64,000 nt of DNA from Bog-473 sp963809825. GTDB taxonomy: Bacteria > Actinomycetota > Acidimicrobiia > Acidimicrobiales > RAAP-2. Location: contig CAWELJ010000005.1 of NCBI GenBank assembly GCA_963809825.1, positions 124,001-188,000 of the forward strand, written 5' to 3'. This document shows positions 43,401-58,400 of the stretch, one piece after another. The notes beneath the pieces are model-generated. The model made no database searches and was not told where the DNA came from. It saw nothing but the letters and a program-made list of their open reading frames with translations. The first letter of the stretch is position 1, and each line of letters opens with the position of its first letter. The position numbers were made by a program, and so were the translations under genes.

Positions 43401-46400
43401 CGGGTCGTCTCGCCTCCCCTCGACCGTCACCCCGCACCGATCCTGCAACCACAATTCGCCCTTGCATTGCGCTGCCCTAATGCCTCGGGCCAAGGCCGAT
43501 GGCGCGGACGAAGCGGTTGATCTGACGGTTTCCCGTCCGGTAGATAACGCGCCGTGCTTCGCGCTGCGCTGCGCCCCCCGCCGCCCCGGAAAGGCCGGCT
43601 CGCGTGTAGCCGTGTTCCACCGCCTCGATGTTCCCGAGGTCGCGTGCCAGGCGATACAACTGGGACCGCGTGGTGCTCACGATGGAACCTCTTCTTTGGT
43701 GGCACGGTCCGTCAGGATGATGCGCTCCACGATGGCACGGAGGACGGCCGTGTCGTTGGTAACTTCCATCAACTCGAGATCGTCATGGGGTACCGCCGCG
43801 CAGCCCAAGCCGTTGTCGTCGAATTCAACAGCACGCCAGGTCAGCCACGAGGTTCCGTCGGGGTCCTGTCCGTCCTCCTCCACAGCGTTGATGAGGGCGA
43901 CGAGCTCGATCTCCCCGCTGGCCTGTACGTCGTATTCGATGAAGAGCAAGACTGCCGCCTCCTTCGCGTACGGAATTCAGGATACGGCATCTCCAACGGG
44001 GATTCTCGGTGTCTCCTTTGCGTCGTCTCCGCTCATGTGTCGCACCTCAGCCCGGCAACCGGCGCCACACAGCCTGCGGGAGCAGCCGCAGGACGGAGAA
44101 GACCAATCGCAGCACACCCGGTGACCAGATGACTGTTTGCCCTCGTTCGACACCCCGGACGATGTCAGCGGCAACCCGATCGGGCCCGACGGCGAAAGGG
44201 GCGGCGGGACGTCCGACCGTCATCTTGGTACGTACGAACCCTGGCCGGACGATGTGCAGGGAGACGCCGCTCCCGCGGAGCCCCTCCGCCAACCCCTGGG
44301 CGAACCCGTCGAGGCCGGCCTTGGCCGAGCCGTAGACGTAGTTGGCGCGCCGTACCCGGTAGCCGGCCACGGAGGACAACACGACGATCCGGCCGTGGCC
44401 CTGCTGCCCCAGAGCGGCGGCTGCCGCAGAGAGGGCCATCGCGGGCCAGGTGAAGTTCACCATCGCCATCCGGGCGATGCGGTCCTGGTCCGCTTCGTCC
44501 TGCTCCTGGTGCCCCAGCTCCCCGACGGCGACGATGACCATGTCCACGGCCTCGCCGGCGGCCTCGAAACAGCGCACGACGGTCTTGTCGGCGTCGTCGG
44601 TCTCCATGGCATCGAAGAGCACCGTCTCGACCTTGGCCACGGTGTGCCGCAGGTCCTGAGCTGCCTGCTCGAGGTGGGCGCGGTTCCGCCCCGCCAGGAC
44701 GACCGATCGGCAGCGGTCAGCGGCCAAACGGCCCAGCAGCTCGTGAACGATGTCAGAGGTCCCCCCGAGGACGACGACCGACTGCGGACGACCGAAGGCG
44801 TCGTTCATTGCACGATGCCGAGGCGGCGGGAGAGATCGGACGCGAGCACGCCCTCGGGATCCACCCGCCGGCACACCACCGCGAAGTCGGCCAGTCGGGG
44901 GTACATGACCGGCAGCAGCTCGGGGCGTAGCCGAGCATCCTTGGCGAGGTAGACGCGGCCGCCGGCATCGGCGACGAGGTCGTCGAGGTGATCGAGAAGC
45001 GCGGGAAGGCCGGGTGGGCCGAGTGGGAAGTCGAGCGCCAACGTCCATCCTTCCTGCGCGAAGGAGAGCGGCCCGGGGGTCCCCGGTCCGAATCGCTTCA
45101 AGACGGCGAGGAACGAGGGCATCCCCGAGGACGCGATGACGGCCACGGCGTCCTCGACGACGTCGCCTCGCTGGGGAGCCACGTCGAACTGGTACTGCAC
45201 GAACCCGTCCGGGCCGTACAGCAGGTTCCAGCGGCCGACCCCGTCGAGCGGGTGGAAGAATCCGGCAAGCGGTTTCAGGGACCCCTGTGCCGTCGAGGAA
45301 GCCCGGAACCAGGCCTCGTTCAGTGCCCGGACGGACATTCGGTTGACGAGGCGGCGGGGCGCCGACCGAGGCACACGGAGCCTCGGTTCACCCGGGACCT
45401 CACGGCGGCGTCCCTGGAACCGGTCCGGGAGGGCAGCGCCGGGAGCGTGATCGCCGCGGGTCAGGACCGACCGGTGATTGCCGTCTCGGTGGCCGAGGCA
45501 GTCGAGCCACGCCACGCTATAGCGGTAGCGGTCGTCCGTCGCCTCCATGCATGACATGAGGTCGTCGAGTCGGCTGAAGCGCTCGCTGTCCACGAGCATC
45601 CAGGACGACTCAATCGGGATCAGCCGCAAGGTGGCGCTGACCACGACGCCGGTAAGGCCCATGCCGCCGGCCGTTGCCCAGAACAAGTCGGGGTCAACGG
45701 CTGGAGAAACGGTGAAGGTGCCAGTCGGCGTGGCGATCGTCATTTCGACGACGTGGCGGGTGAAGCTGCCGTCGCGATGGTGGTTCTTCCCGTGGACGTC
45801 CGCGGCGATCGCCCCGCCCACCGAGACGTAGCGGGTCCCGGGCGTGACCGCCACGAACCATCCCGAGGGGATGATGCATCTCATGACGTCGTGCAGGCTT
45901 GCTCCTCCGCCCACCTCGATCGTCCCCGAGGACTCGTCGATTGCCCCGATGCTGTCGAGCCCGCCGAGTTCGATCGTGAGTCCGCCACTGCATTGTGCGG
46001 CATCCCCGTAGCTCCGCCCCAAACCTCGGGCGATCACGCCGGCGGTCGCCGTCCGGAGCGGCTTCTTCGATGGAGGAGGTGTCTGTCGGCCGGACTGACC
46101 GTCGCGGTGGTGGGCGCCGTGCGGCCCCAGCCGGACAGGGGTTGGGGTGGGGCGTCGAACGAGAGGGTCATCCGTAGAGGCCGATGACCATGAGCACGCC
46201 CCAGAGCACTCCGTAGCCCTGGAGAACGTGATCGTGCAAGGCCAGCTGCTCGGGTTCGCCGCCCTGCCCCGCGTCCAGTACGCGGAAGATGTGCAGGACA
46301 GCCAGCACCAACGGGACCACAGTGAGCTCGATCCACACGACATGGTGGCCGGCGTGGGCCAACAGACCCGAGCGTTCAAAGGCCCACAGGCAATAGGAGG

Positions 46401-49400
46401 CCACCGTGACCGTGGCCGAAATCGTGAGGGTCGATTTCAGGAAGGACTCGGTGTACTGGTCGAGCACTTCCCGGTGCACGCCCCGGTCATGTCCGAGGCG
46501 TGCGTATTCGGCGCAGCGCTTCCCGGTGACCAGGAACAACGCGGCGAACGATGTGAACACGAGGAACCAGTTGGTGAGGGGTACATGGGCGACGACGCCA
46601 CCGGCAACCGCCCGGAGAACGAAGCACGACGCAACCACGGCCAGTTCCATCACCGGCTCCCGCTTCAGGCGGACGCTGTACGCGATGCTCACGGCGGCGT
46701 AGGTCGCAACGACCGTCGCGAAGCTCCAGGGACCGATTGCGAACGCGGCGGCAAGAGCCGCTGCGATGAGGCCGACCCCAGTACCCAGAGCCAACCCGGG
46801 TCGCAGCGCCCCACTCGCGACGGGTCGGAGCCGTTTGACCGGGTGATGGCGGTCGGACTCCGCGTCGACCACGTCGTTGACGAGATAGGTGCCCGAGGCC
46901 ACGATGCAGAACACCAAGAAAGCGCCGATCACGCGGAGGGTCGTGTGCCAGTTGCCCAGGACACCCGCAGCGGCGGGCGCCATGAACACCAGGACGTTCT
47001 TGATCCACTGCCGGGGGCGCATTCCCCGGGCAAGCAGAAGGGCGCTCGACCGGGCCCCGGCGGGGGAGATATCACGCACGGGCACGACGATCTCTCCGGC
47101 GTTCGGCTCGCCGTCTGGGACGCGGCCCACCGGGGTCATGGAGCAACGGTCGACATGGTGATGAAGTCCCGGGCCCACCACGTCTGGAAGTAGCGGCCAG
47201 GCGTGCCCGTCATGCCGGAGAGCAACTCGCTGCCGTTGGCGGGCGTCGCTGCCCCACCCGGAGTCGACGGCGCGTACGTGCTGTAGTTCACCCAGTCCGT
47301 GTTGATGTCCAACTCCATGGCCCGGACCGCGCCCGCCCGCACGAGGATGTTCGCCAGGTCCGCGATGTCGAGGCCCGGGCCCCCGACGTAGACAAGGGCA
47401 CCGTTCGCCGTCACCCCGATCCCCGAGCGCCACACGAACAACTGGCCGCCGAGGGTCTTTCCCCACTGCGGCGAGTTGGCGCTGTACGCCGCGGGCACCA
47501 CGGCTCCGTTGTCGACCAGGAGATCGAGGTTCTGGCGCACGGCCACGACGTTGGGACCCATTGAGAGGTCACGCCCCCATTGTCCCACTGTCGACGTGCC
47601 GTCCTTGTAGACCACGAACGACGCGGCCCCTGTCCGCAACGGGACGATCGTCTTGTTGTCCGTGTAATAGCCCCCGTTTGAGTCCGGGACGAGGAATCCT
47701 GCATTGAAGGCAGCGTCGAGCGAATTGGCGGCGGTCGCAGAAATCGGAGCGGTATGGGTGAAGGGGCCACCACCTGGGATCTGGCTACCCGAGTACAGCG
47801 TGGCCTTGAGCAGCTTGGGGTCCATCCAGGCCACGCCCACCACGTAACTGGTGTGGATCGTGCTCGGACGCACTTCGGTCTCGTAAATCGCCGGCACACC
47901 CTTGACCAGGCGACCGGCAGGAGACCATTGGCCCTCACCCGCCACCGGGGGGCTTGCGATGGGGGTGATCGCCGCGGGAGCCGGGAGATGGGGCACGGCG
48001 ACGGCAATCGCGGTGTTGCCGGCTGCAGTCGGCTTGCGAATGGTGCCGGGGGCGAGGGCGCCGCCAACCTTCGGCTGGTGATGCGAGTACCACAGATTCT
48101 CCGCCCAGACGACGACGGATGCCCCACCGTGCCCACGGAACCATTCCGCGGCGCGGGCGCCCATGGAACTCCCGAGGGCCGGATTGGTCAGTGCGCCGCC
48201 GAGCGAGATGGCGAGCCAGAGGAAGAAGATACCGAAGGCGGCGAGCACCACGGCCAGGACACGGCGCCGCCTGCGGTGGATCCTTGCCGTGGACCAGCGG
48301 GGCTTCTTGTGGGCCGGGCCGGACTTCCATTCCCGTTCGTCGACGTCGATGTCGTCGAGCGGAGGACTCAGCACGTGCGCTCCACCAGGTGAATTGCCTG
48401 CCGGGGGCACGATCGGACCGCTCGGACCGCATGGTCGACGATCGCGGGCACGATCTCCGCACCGTCCACGATCGGGAAGCCCCATCGGTCGAGCTCGATG
48501 CGTTCGGGGAGCATTTCGGCACACACGCCGCGTCCGTCGCATGCGATCGGGTCGATCACCAGCTCCAGACTCCAACGGCTCATGCCCTGCTCACCAGCCT
48601 TCTCCTCACGATCTTGGCAGCCGGGAGCACTCTCACTGCACGTGTCTGGGAGCAATGTCCTCGGCGTTGGTGCGATGCCGCCTCGTCGGCGAAGACACCC
48701 AGCCCGCTCCGCACGAACCGGGCGACACCGTCCGGGTGGCGGCAGGCGCCTCTTCCATCCACCAGGTTACAGATCTCGAGGATGCGATCGGTGCCAGGGC
48801 CGCCCGACCCGCCGTAGGCCAGGCGCTCCAGGGTGTCCGCCAGCTCGGCCAGGCCGTGGGTACAGGGGCCGCACTGCCCCGCCCCCTGGCCCTCCATGTA
48901 GCGCACGACGTCCGCCATTTCAGCCAGCGGGCAGACGTCCCGGGGCAGCAGGGCGACCACCCCGGCACCGAGGGTTGAGCCTGCCCTCCGGGCCGCCTTC
49001 TCGGACACCGCCAGCTCACCGAACACCTTTGGCGTCACCCACGCGCCGCCGTAGCCGCCGAGGAGGACGCCGCTGGCATGGGCCAGCTCGTCGGCGGAGA
49101 CGCCGGTGGCATGGGCCAGCGAGGAGCCGAGCACCGCCTCGACGATCGCCGGACCGCCGCCAGCATTGACGGTCAGGAGCATCGTCCCGGGATTCTCGGG
49201 CGTGCCGACCTGGCGGAACCACGTCGCCCCGAAGCGGGCGATCAGGGCGACGTGAGCCAGTGTCTCCACGTTCTGGACCAGGGTCGGCCTCCCACCGACG
49301 CCGCGCTCGCGGATCGGGGTCAGCGCCACGAAGGAGGGGACGGCAACGTGGCGTGCGCTGAGCGCGTTGACGACGGCCGACTCCTGGCCGGCGAGGAAGG

Positions 49401-52400
49401 CATCGGGCGCTTCGGCGATCTCCACGGCGATGGGGTCGATGCGGCGGGCGTGACGCTCCTCGATCGCGGCCTTGACGGACGGGATGCTCGCTGCGGGCGC
49501 GTAGACGATCGCCTGGTGGGCCCCGAGGGTGTCCGCCGCCAGGGCCAGACCGTCGAGCACGAGGTGGGGTGCGTGCGTCAGCAGCAGCGCGTCCTTCCGG
49601 CTTGCCGGCTCGCTCTCGGCGCCGTTGGCGACCACGACGGGACGCCGACGCGACGCATTCGCAACTGACCTCCACTTCGTCGCCACGGGGAACCATGCCC
49701 CGCCGTGGCCGACGAGGCCGGCTCCGTCGAGCTCGTCGACGAGCCTCGGTCCGCGCAGGCGCAGTTCGCCCCAACGGTCGAGGTGCGCCTGCAGTCCCGG
49801 GTCGGCGGCGCCGCCCGAGAGTCCGAGCAGGAGGCGCCGCCCGCCGGTCGGCCCGGCCTCGATCTCATCGCGCAATGCGAGGCTCATTGCACGGCGCTCC
49901 CCGAGACCTGGCCCGTGACCGTGCCCGCGTTCGGATCGAGCGAGAGATTGAAAGTCAGGTTGAGGGAACCCGTGCTCCCGTTGACCACGGCGCCGATATT
50001 CGCTCCTTCGAGGGCCGTGACCTGACCGGTCAGCTGACCGAAGGACACCGCACTCCGACGCATGGCCACGCCGCCGTTGACGGCCGGGCCGATGATCTGG
50101 ATCCGGAGCGGTGCAGACGTGTCCGCCAGTCGCATGGTGAGGGTCACCTGTGACTCGCCGTTGGCATTCGGTGGCGACGTGGCGACCGTCCCCGACACGG
50201 AGGTCTGGAAGGGGGCGGCCGGGATACCCGAGCTCGCTGAGGCAGCCGAGGACGGAGGCTGGTTCGCCTGCGTGGTGGCCCCGGCGGACGAGGTGGTCGC
50301 CGAGCCCGCCAGCTGGGCCAGCAGCGCGGAGGACGTCCCGGCCCGATGGGACCAGCCGGGTCGCAGCGGTCCGGCGGCAGCGAAGGCCGTGATCACGATC
50401 AGGACCGCGGCTCCCGCGATGGCGCCACCGAGCCGCCAGCTGACCGAACGTGCCCGTCCGACAGCGAGGCGCCAGGCCACAGCTGCGGCGACGGAACCGG
50501 TGCACGCGACGAACACGAGCGTCGCCCCGGGCAGGCGGGTGTCGGAGCCCGAGCCGAGGCCGTGGACGGCTGCAATGGGCCAGCAGGCGTAGGCCAGCCA
50601 GTGGACGCCTCGCCACGCGGCCACCCCGATGCGCCGGCGCAGGGCGCTGGTGATGGCGACGGCGAGGAGCATGTCGAGGGCGAGGGCTCCGAGCCCAACC
50701 CAGATCGGGCGATAGGGGGACCGGAAGGGGATGACGGCGTCGGTGATGACGATGGGCACGTACCCGTCGCCGACGGTCGAGACGACGTGGATGACGATCA
50801 GCGCGAGGCAGAAGAGGGAGAGGTTGCGGTGGACCGACTGGGACAGGAAGCGGGGCCATCGGTCGGTGGTCCAGCCCACCGATGCGACGGTGCCGAGGAC
50901 CACGGTCGCCGACAGGACGATCAACGACACGAGGCCCGTGGCGCGCGTCAGGTACCACAACGCAGTCGAGCCGTGTCCCACGGTCGCGACGAGAGCAGTC
51001 ATCATGGGACGGGGGCTCCTCTGAGTGAGCCGTGCAGCTCGGGAACCGGCCACCCGGACGTGTAGGCGACCTCCCCGTCGACACGTTCGAGCCGAGCGGG
51101 AAGCCCAAGTCGTTCCAGCCAGTCGATGGCATCCTCACCGAGGACGATCGCCGCTGTCGACGCGGCGTTCGCCTGCACGCAGGTGCCGGCGGTGGTGGTG
51201 ACGACGCGCCAGTGCGCGGTCGCGGGCAGGCAGGTGGTGGGGTCCACGATGTGATGGACCCGGTGCGAGCCGAGCCGCCACTGCCGCACGCCGATGCCTG
51301 ACGACGCCAGCCCACCCGAGGAGATGCTGACCGCCTCGGACGCCAAGGGCGACGTGCAGGTGTCGGCGATGCCGATGACGAACCCACCGACCGGCGCAGG
51401 GCCCGCGGCCGCGGCGTCACCTCCCAGCGAGACCAATGCGCCGCAGCCGAGCTGGCGGTGAATGGTCGTCGCCGCCCGGTCGGCCGTCAGTGCCTTTGCG
51501 GTGGCGCCGAGGTCGAGGACCGTGTTGGCGGGCATGGTGACGACGCGTCGCTCCCGGTCGACGGAGACGGAACGCCAGCCGGGTGCCGCCTGTGCGAGCG
51601 GCAGGTCACCATCGACGCCGGGGCGTACAAGGGAGAAATCGCGGTCGTAGCCCAGCCGGGCCAGGGCGATGCCGACGGTGGGGTCGACGCGTCCCTCCGT
51701 GGCGGCGGCCATGGCCAGAGCCACCTCGATCGCCTCCAGCAGGTCAGCACTGATCTCGACGGCCGACCCGGCGCGGGCGTTCAACCAGCTGAGCTCTGAG
51801 TCATCCCGGAATCTGCTCGCGACGCGATCGATGCGCGCCAGCTCGCCCTGGAGCAGCTCCGATGCGGCGACGAGTGCGGTGCTGTCCGACACCATGAGCT
51901 CTGCCGTCGTACCCAGCGCTCTGGTTCGGAAGATGCGCGGGGTGTCGGCGTCGGTGCATGCCGGCGCCATCAACTCGATCCGCTGGTGACCGGTGCGGGG
52001 AGCGAGGCCCCTTGCGGCGCTGAGGACGGCGGGTTGATCCCGCCCTGGCCGCTGTTGCCGCTGTTGCCGCTGTTCCCGGCCGGGACCCCGCTGGGCGGAG
52101 CCGAGTTGCCCGTGGTGGACGCGGCATGGTGGCCCGGGAGCGCTTTTCCGACGTAAACCCCCAGGGCTCCGACTGCCACGACGATGGCGACACCGATGGC
52201 CGCCGTGATGTTGGTGAGGCGGGACAGCGCCCCGTCTCGGCGCAGCGCCGCCAAATGGCGTCTCTGCGCGGGGCTGGCCTGCCGGACACGTCCCATAGGG
52301 CTCAGGATACGAATGCACCCTGACGCCTACATGAAGAACGCGGGAATCAGGCTAAGGATTCGCTAAGAGTTTCCCCCGTTGGGCTGGGCTTACCCTTTCG

Positions 52401-55400
52401 TGGCACCGCCTTGCGCCAGGAGGTCTCCATGCGCGCACCTCCCAGCTCGGCCACTCCCATACCCCAGGTTCCCTGCGTGGACCGCACGACGGAGTCTGCG
52501 ATCGCCAGACCCAACCCCGTGCCCGCTGCGGAGTCGGTCGCCCGATGGAATCGGTCGAAGACAGCCTCCCGCTGCTCCTCGGGGATACCCGGGCCCGAGT
52601 CGTCGACGCGAAGGTCGACTCGTGTGCCCCAGTCCCGGATGCTCACCTCGACCTCGCCGCCTTCGCCGGCGAACTTGCACGCGTTGTCGATCAGGACGCC
52701 TGCGAGTCGGTCGATGAGGTCCGGCTGCGCCTGCACCACGAATGGTCCCAGACCCACCCGTTGCACGGAAAGGGCCACCCCGTGTGTCGCGGCAAGCGCT
52801 CCGAAGCGCTCCACGCAGCTCTCGGTGATCTCCGCCACGTCGGCGGTGCCGGCGGCGTCGGCGCGCACGGACTCGCTGTCGGCCCGTGCCAGCCAGAGCA
52901 GGTCCTCGACGATGTGGCGCAGGCGTGCGCTCTCCCGGCCGACCCGCTCGAGCACCTCGCGGTAGTCGGCCGTTCCACGCGGTCGGTCGAGTGCCAGGCC
53001 CACCTCTGCCTCGATGACCGAGATGGGAGTTCGGAGTTCGTGTGACGCATCGGCAGTGAACTCGGCCTGTCGACGACGGACGGTCTCGGAGGGCGCCGAG
53101 GCACGGAGGCCCACCACGGTGGCGCCGCCGAACACCGCAATGGCGAGGATCACGCCGAAGACCAGCTCGGCGGCGAGCAACACGGACTGGACGTGCGACG
53201 TTTCGGCCATGCTCTGGCCCGCCACCAGGACGGCGTCATGCGTCTGCAGCGTGTCGAAGCGGAAGGTCGACGACCCGACGGCCAGCGTGGTCGGGCCCGT
53301 ATCCCAGCCCCGGGAAGGGAGCAGGGGAGCGGTGGGAGTGAGCGGGGTCACGTCGCCCGAGGGTGCGACCGACCAGACGAAGAGCGGGGAATCGTCGAGA
53401 TCGGTGTGCTCTGTCTGCACCGTGGTCCCCGGGAGCGCCAGCGTCTGCCGACTGGCATCCACCAGCCGATCGTGCAGGCGCGTGTCCGTGGTACCAACGA
53501 GATGGTTGGTAACGACCAAATTCAGGATCAGTGCAGCGAGCACGTAACCCACCATCACGATAAGAGTCGCAACCGCGGCGACGCGCACAGCGTGGCGCTG
53601 GTGCGCCCGGGACGCCTTCACTTCTCCACCATCCTGTAGCCCGTGCCCCGCACGGTCTCGATGTGTGCCCGGCTGGCGGCCAGCTTCGATCGCACCCGAC
53701 CCAGGTGGACGTCAATCGTGTTGGACCCGACCGCATCGGCCTCGTCCTCCCAGACCTGCGTGGCAATCATCCGTCGTGTCAGCACTTTCGGGGAACGGCG
53801 CAACAACAACTCGACCAATGAGGTCTCGATCGCTGTCAACCCCACCGGGTGCCCTGCCACGGACACCTCTCGGGTGGCGGGATCGAAGCGAAGGTCGGCG
53901 CACTCCAGGACGGGGTCCAAAGCCAGCGGCGGCCGGCGTTGCAATGCATGGATTCGAGCCACGAGTTCGGAGAAGTCGAACGGCTTCACCAAGTAGTCGT
54001 CGGCGCCGCCGTTGAGGCCGGCCACCCTGTCTGCGGGAGCATCGCGGGCCGTCAGCATGAGGATGGGAGTCCGGTTTCCCTGGTTCCTCGCTTCGGTAAG
54101 GACCTCCAACCCCGTTCGCTCCGGCATGCGCCAGTCCAGCACCGCAACGTCGTAGTCGTACGTGCGCAGATGGCGGAGCGCGGCGGCTCCATCTGCGACA
54201 GCGTCGACGACGTACCCGTTTTCCTTCAAGCCCCGCTCGAGAACCGAACGCAGCGCGGCGTCGTCCTCAGCCACGAGGACCCTCATCGGCTGCGGAAACA
54301 GAGGTGTGACACGGAGAACCAGGCTAGGGGGTGCGATTGCCAGCCGGCACCCGGCCAGCTGTCATCAAGTCTTCAGGTTCGGATCTTACGCTGGCGCCCC
54401 GTGGACCACGTGCCTGACCGCGCTCGCGCGCCCGAGCTCTCGTACGGCGATCGGCCATGACCCGCGGCAGGAGCGCTCATTCACCGATCTTCCGGACACT
54501 GGCGCAGGCCCGCATCAGGCGCCTGACCAGCACTGTGATCGTCGCAGCCGGAGGGGCCACCGCCTTCATCTGGGTGACGGTGGCCAAAGAGCATCCGGGT
54601 GCTTCCGCCAGCCTCGGCACACCGGCGCCGTCACCGGTTCCGACCACGTCACATCCGGCCACTCCGGGCACGGCTGCGTCGACCACGACGATCGCACCGT
54701 CGACGACCACGACGACGCCCACAACGGGGTCGGGCGACGTCACCACGACGACGAGCCCACCCACGACCACGACGACGAGTTCACCCACGACCACGACGAC
54801 GAGCCCACCCACGACCACGACGACGCAGCCTGCGGTGACGTCGGGCGGTACCTCGCGCCGCTAGGTGCGGTCGGACGCGCCTGCACTGCGGCGAATTGCG
54901 CCAGAAGGCCGGACCGCCAAAGATTACCCTGCTGAGAGTCGGCGGGGCCTGAGAGTTAGGTAGATCGTGGAGCATTTTCTCGCATCGTGGGGTTACCTCG
55001 GGGTGTTCGTGTTGAGCTTCATATCGGCCATGGGGCTGCCGGTGGGAGCGGAGATCGCACTTATCTACGGAGGTGCCCTCGCCAGTGGCCTTCCAGGCGA
55101 GGGCACACCACTCCAACTTGCCGTCGTGATCATCGTGGCGATCCTGGGGGAAGTGCTCGGCTCGCTCGCGGGTTACAGCATCGGGCGCTACGGCGGACGG
55201 ACGCTGGTGGACAAGGTCGGAAAGTACGTCCTCCTGACCCACAAGGACCTGGACCGTGCCGAGGCCTGGTTCGCACGTCGTGGGGACCCCTTCGTCTTCT
55301 TCGGTCGCTTTATCCCTCTAATCCGGTCGTTCGTGTCGTTCGCCGCGGGCCTCGGCGAGATGGCCATCGGTAAGTTCACCCTCTACACCGTGGTCGCCTG

Positions 55401-58400
55401 CGCCATCTGGTGCACCGCCTTGTGTTCGCTCGGCTACAGCCTCGGTGACAGCTACAGCCACGTGCTCAAGGCGTTCAGCTTTGTGGGCTACATCGTCGGT
55501 GCGCTGGCGGTCATCGCCGTAGTGGCGGTCTTCTGGCATCGCTTGCGCGAGTACCGCAGGCAGCGCGACGCGGGTAGAGCCGAGACGGAGCTGTGATCAC
55601 CCGCCGCTAAGGGCGCGAGGCAACCGCCGCGGCGGACCGGGTTGCCGGCTGGCACGGCCGCCTTCTGAGCAGCCCCTCGGACCGGACTGGGGGCCCGGCA
55701 CCGACCTGTCCCGCCCGCCTGCGGGTTCTAGAGCGGGCCGTTGCAACCAATCGGCAACAATCTTGCGGCCTGGGCGGTCAAGAGTGTTGCGTGACGCGAC
55801 GACACATGGGCCAAGGCGTTGTTGCAGCGCCCATTGATCGGATATTTCCGATTCTGTGTTCGCGCGATGGGAAGAGGACCAATGGGGGCGAGGGGGATCT
55901 TGGCGACGAGCGATCGTGTCATGTCGGGACACCCGTCGGTATCCGCGGGAAGACGATGACCGTCACCAGGGCAGTGGCCCCACGCGTCGCACATGTGTGT
56001 CATGGGTCGGGCTGGAACTGACAACTCACAAGGCGGTGCCATGACGGGCGGGAAGGCGGTGCTCCCGAATTCAGCCAAGGTCGTCGTTGCGGCCTGGGCC
56101 ACCACGGGCACCGTGGCCCTGGTCGTCGCGGCCCAACGCGTCTGGGCCACGGGCTGGCCAGGCGGGACTGCGCTCATGTTCGCGGGCGTGTTAGGCGCCC
56201 TGATGGCGGCCAGCTGGGTGTGGCCGATCATGCTCTATATCGACGACCAGCCCGACGCCTTCGACCTCGACGAGGGTTTCTTCGTCCTTCTCGTCCTGCT
56301 CGTGCCGGCCGCATTGACCGTGCTCGTGTTCGCCGTCGTCGCAGTCGTGGCACAGGCCGTGAAGAGACGACAACTCGTCAAATCGGTCTTCAACGTCGGC
56401 CAAGTGGTCAGCTCCGCCGGGATCGGCGCGCTGGCTTTCGTCCTGGTCCATGGGCCCGAGCACTCGGACGGGTACGTCAAGGTCGGTGCAGCCTTGGTCG
56501 GGGCCGTCGGTTACCTGGTGGTGAACACCGGGGCCATTGCCTCCATCCTCGCCTCACTCGGCACCCCCTGGAGGGAGACGGTCTTCGAGGGTATCAAGGG
56601 CAGGCTCTACGTGGCGGCCGGTGCAATCGGCATCGCCATTCCGACAGCGCTGCTCTTGTCTTCCCAGCCGAAGTTCCTCCCGCTCGCGGTGCTGCCATTG
56701 TTTGTCCTGCGGTATCTGGCCGAGGGGCACTTCTACGCCAGGAATGACAGGATGCGGCTGCGTGGACTTTTCGAGGCCACCCTCGACGTCAACCGCTCCA
56801 TCGGAAGCGACCAAACGCGCGCCGCCGTACTCAGTTCTGCCGGCCTGCTGTTGCGATCGCCCGAGGTCTCGCTCGATCCTGAACGACCAGAACCCGAGGA
56901 CAGCACTCTGTCTGCACCGGTCGAGCTGGCCGACCGCAGGTTGTGGTTGTCCGTCTCCGGCCGCAACCGTACAGAGCCCTTCGACGACGCCGACCTCGCC
57001 CTGCTCGATGCCCTGGCGTCGGTCGGCGCAATTGCCCTGGCCAATGCCGACCTCTACGCGGAAGTTGAACGGCAAAAGGACAACTTGTCAGTCATCACGA
57101 GCAGCCTCGGTGAAGGCGTATGCGCCATCGACAGCAGCGGCCAGATCATCTTCATGAACCCCGCCGGGGCGAGCATGCTTGGGTGGCCGGACGGAGATGC
57201 CAGCGGCGGATATCCCGCCCGAACCGTCGAGACGCCCCGCTTCCTCCTTGACCCGGCGATGCGCGCCATGGCGCTGCGCCAGAACGTGACTACCGACGAC
57301 ACCCGCTTCGAGCGTGGCGACGGGTCGTATTTCCCCGTGACGATGACCGCCTCCCCGGTCGCAGGTGACCCCGAGCCGTCGGCCGCGGTCCTCGTGTTTC
57401 GTGACACGTCGGAGCGCAAGGCCTTCGAAGAGCAGCTGGCCCGGCACGCGTTCCAGGATCCTCTGACCGGGCTGGCCAACCGGCGCCTCCTCCTCGACCA
57501 CCTCGACCACGCGCTCCTGCAGGCGGAACGAACGGGTGGCAGGGTAGCGGTGCTCTTCGGCGACGTCGATCGGTTCAAGATTGTCAACGACAACCTGGGC
57601 CACCAGGTTGGTGACGAGTTGCTGCGGGTCGTCGCTGAGCGACTTCGGCGTGCGGTCCGGCCGGGCGACACGCTCTCGCGGTTCGGAGGTGACGAGTTCG
57701 TCATCATCCTCGAGGGCATTAGCGCACCGGAGGATGCAAGCCAGGTGGCTGGCAGAGTGCTCGAAACGCTGCGTGAACCCGTGCTCCTGAGCGGTGGCCA
57801 CGAGGTCGTCACCACCATGAGCATCGGCATGGCTCTGAGCGAAGCGGGAACCTCACGTGATGACCTCTTACACGATGCGGATGTGGCGATGTACCGGGCC
57901 AAGGAGCTCGGCCGGGGAGGCCAGGTGACGCTCTTCGACGTGGACCGTATGGGAGGCCGCTCCGCCGATCGCCTCGACCTCGACACCTCGCTCCACCACG
58001 CCGTGGAGCGAGGTGAAGTCGAGGTCTACTTCCAGCCGCTGGTCCTGTTGGAAGATCAGCGCGTCGTGGGGGCCGAGGCCCTCCTTCGCTGGGATCACCC
58101 CGAGCACGGCATCCTGTCTCCGGCCCAGTTCATCGAGTTGGCCGAGGACAACGGGACGATCCTGCCCATCGGCAAGGCGGTGCTCCAGCAGGCCTGCTTG
58201 CAGGCGAAACGGTGGCGGGACTCCTACGGCGTCCTGCTTGAAATCGGGGTCAACCTGTCAGCCCGCCAATTCCAGCAAACTGGTCTCGAACACGAGATCG
58301 CAGACGTGCTCCGGACGACCGGCATCGACCCGTCCCAGCTTCTCCTCGAGATCACCGAGGGCCTGGCCATGGACGACGTGGAGACGACGTCTGCCATCCT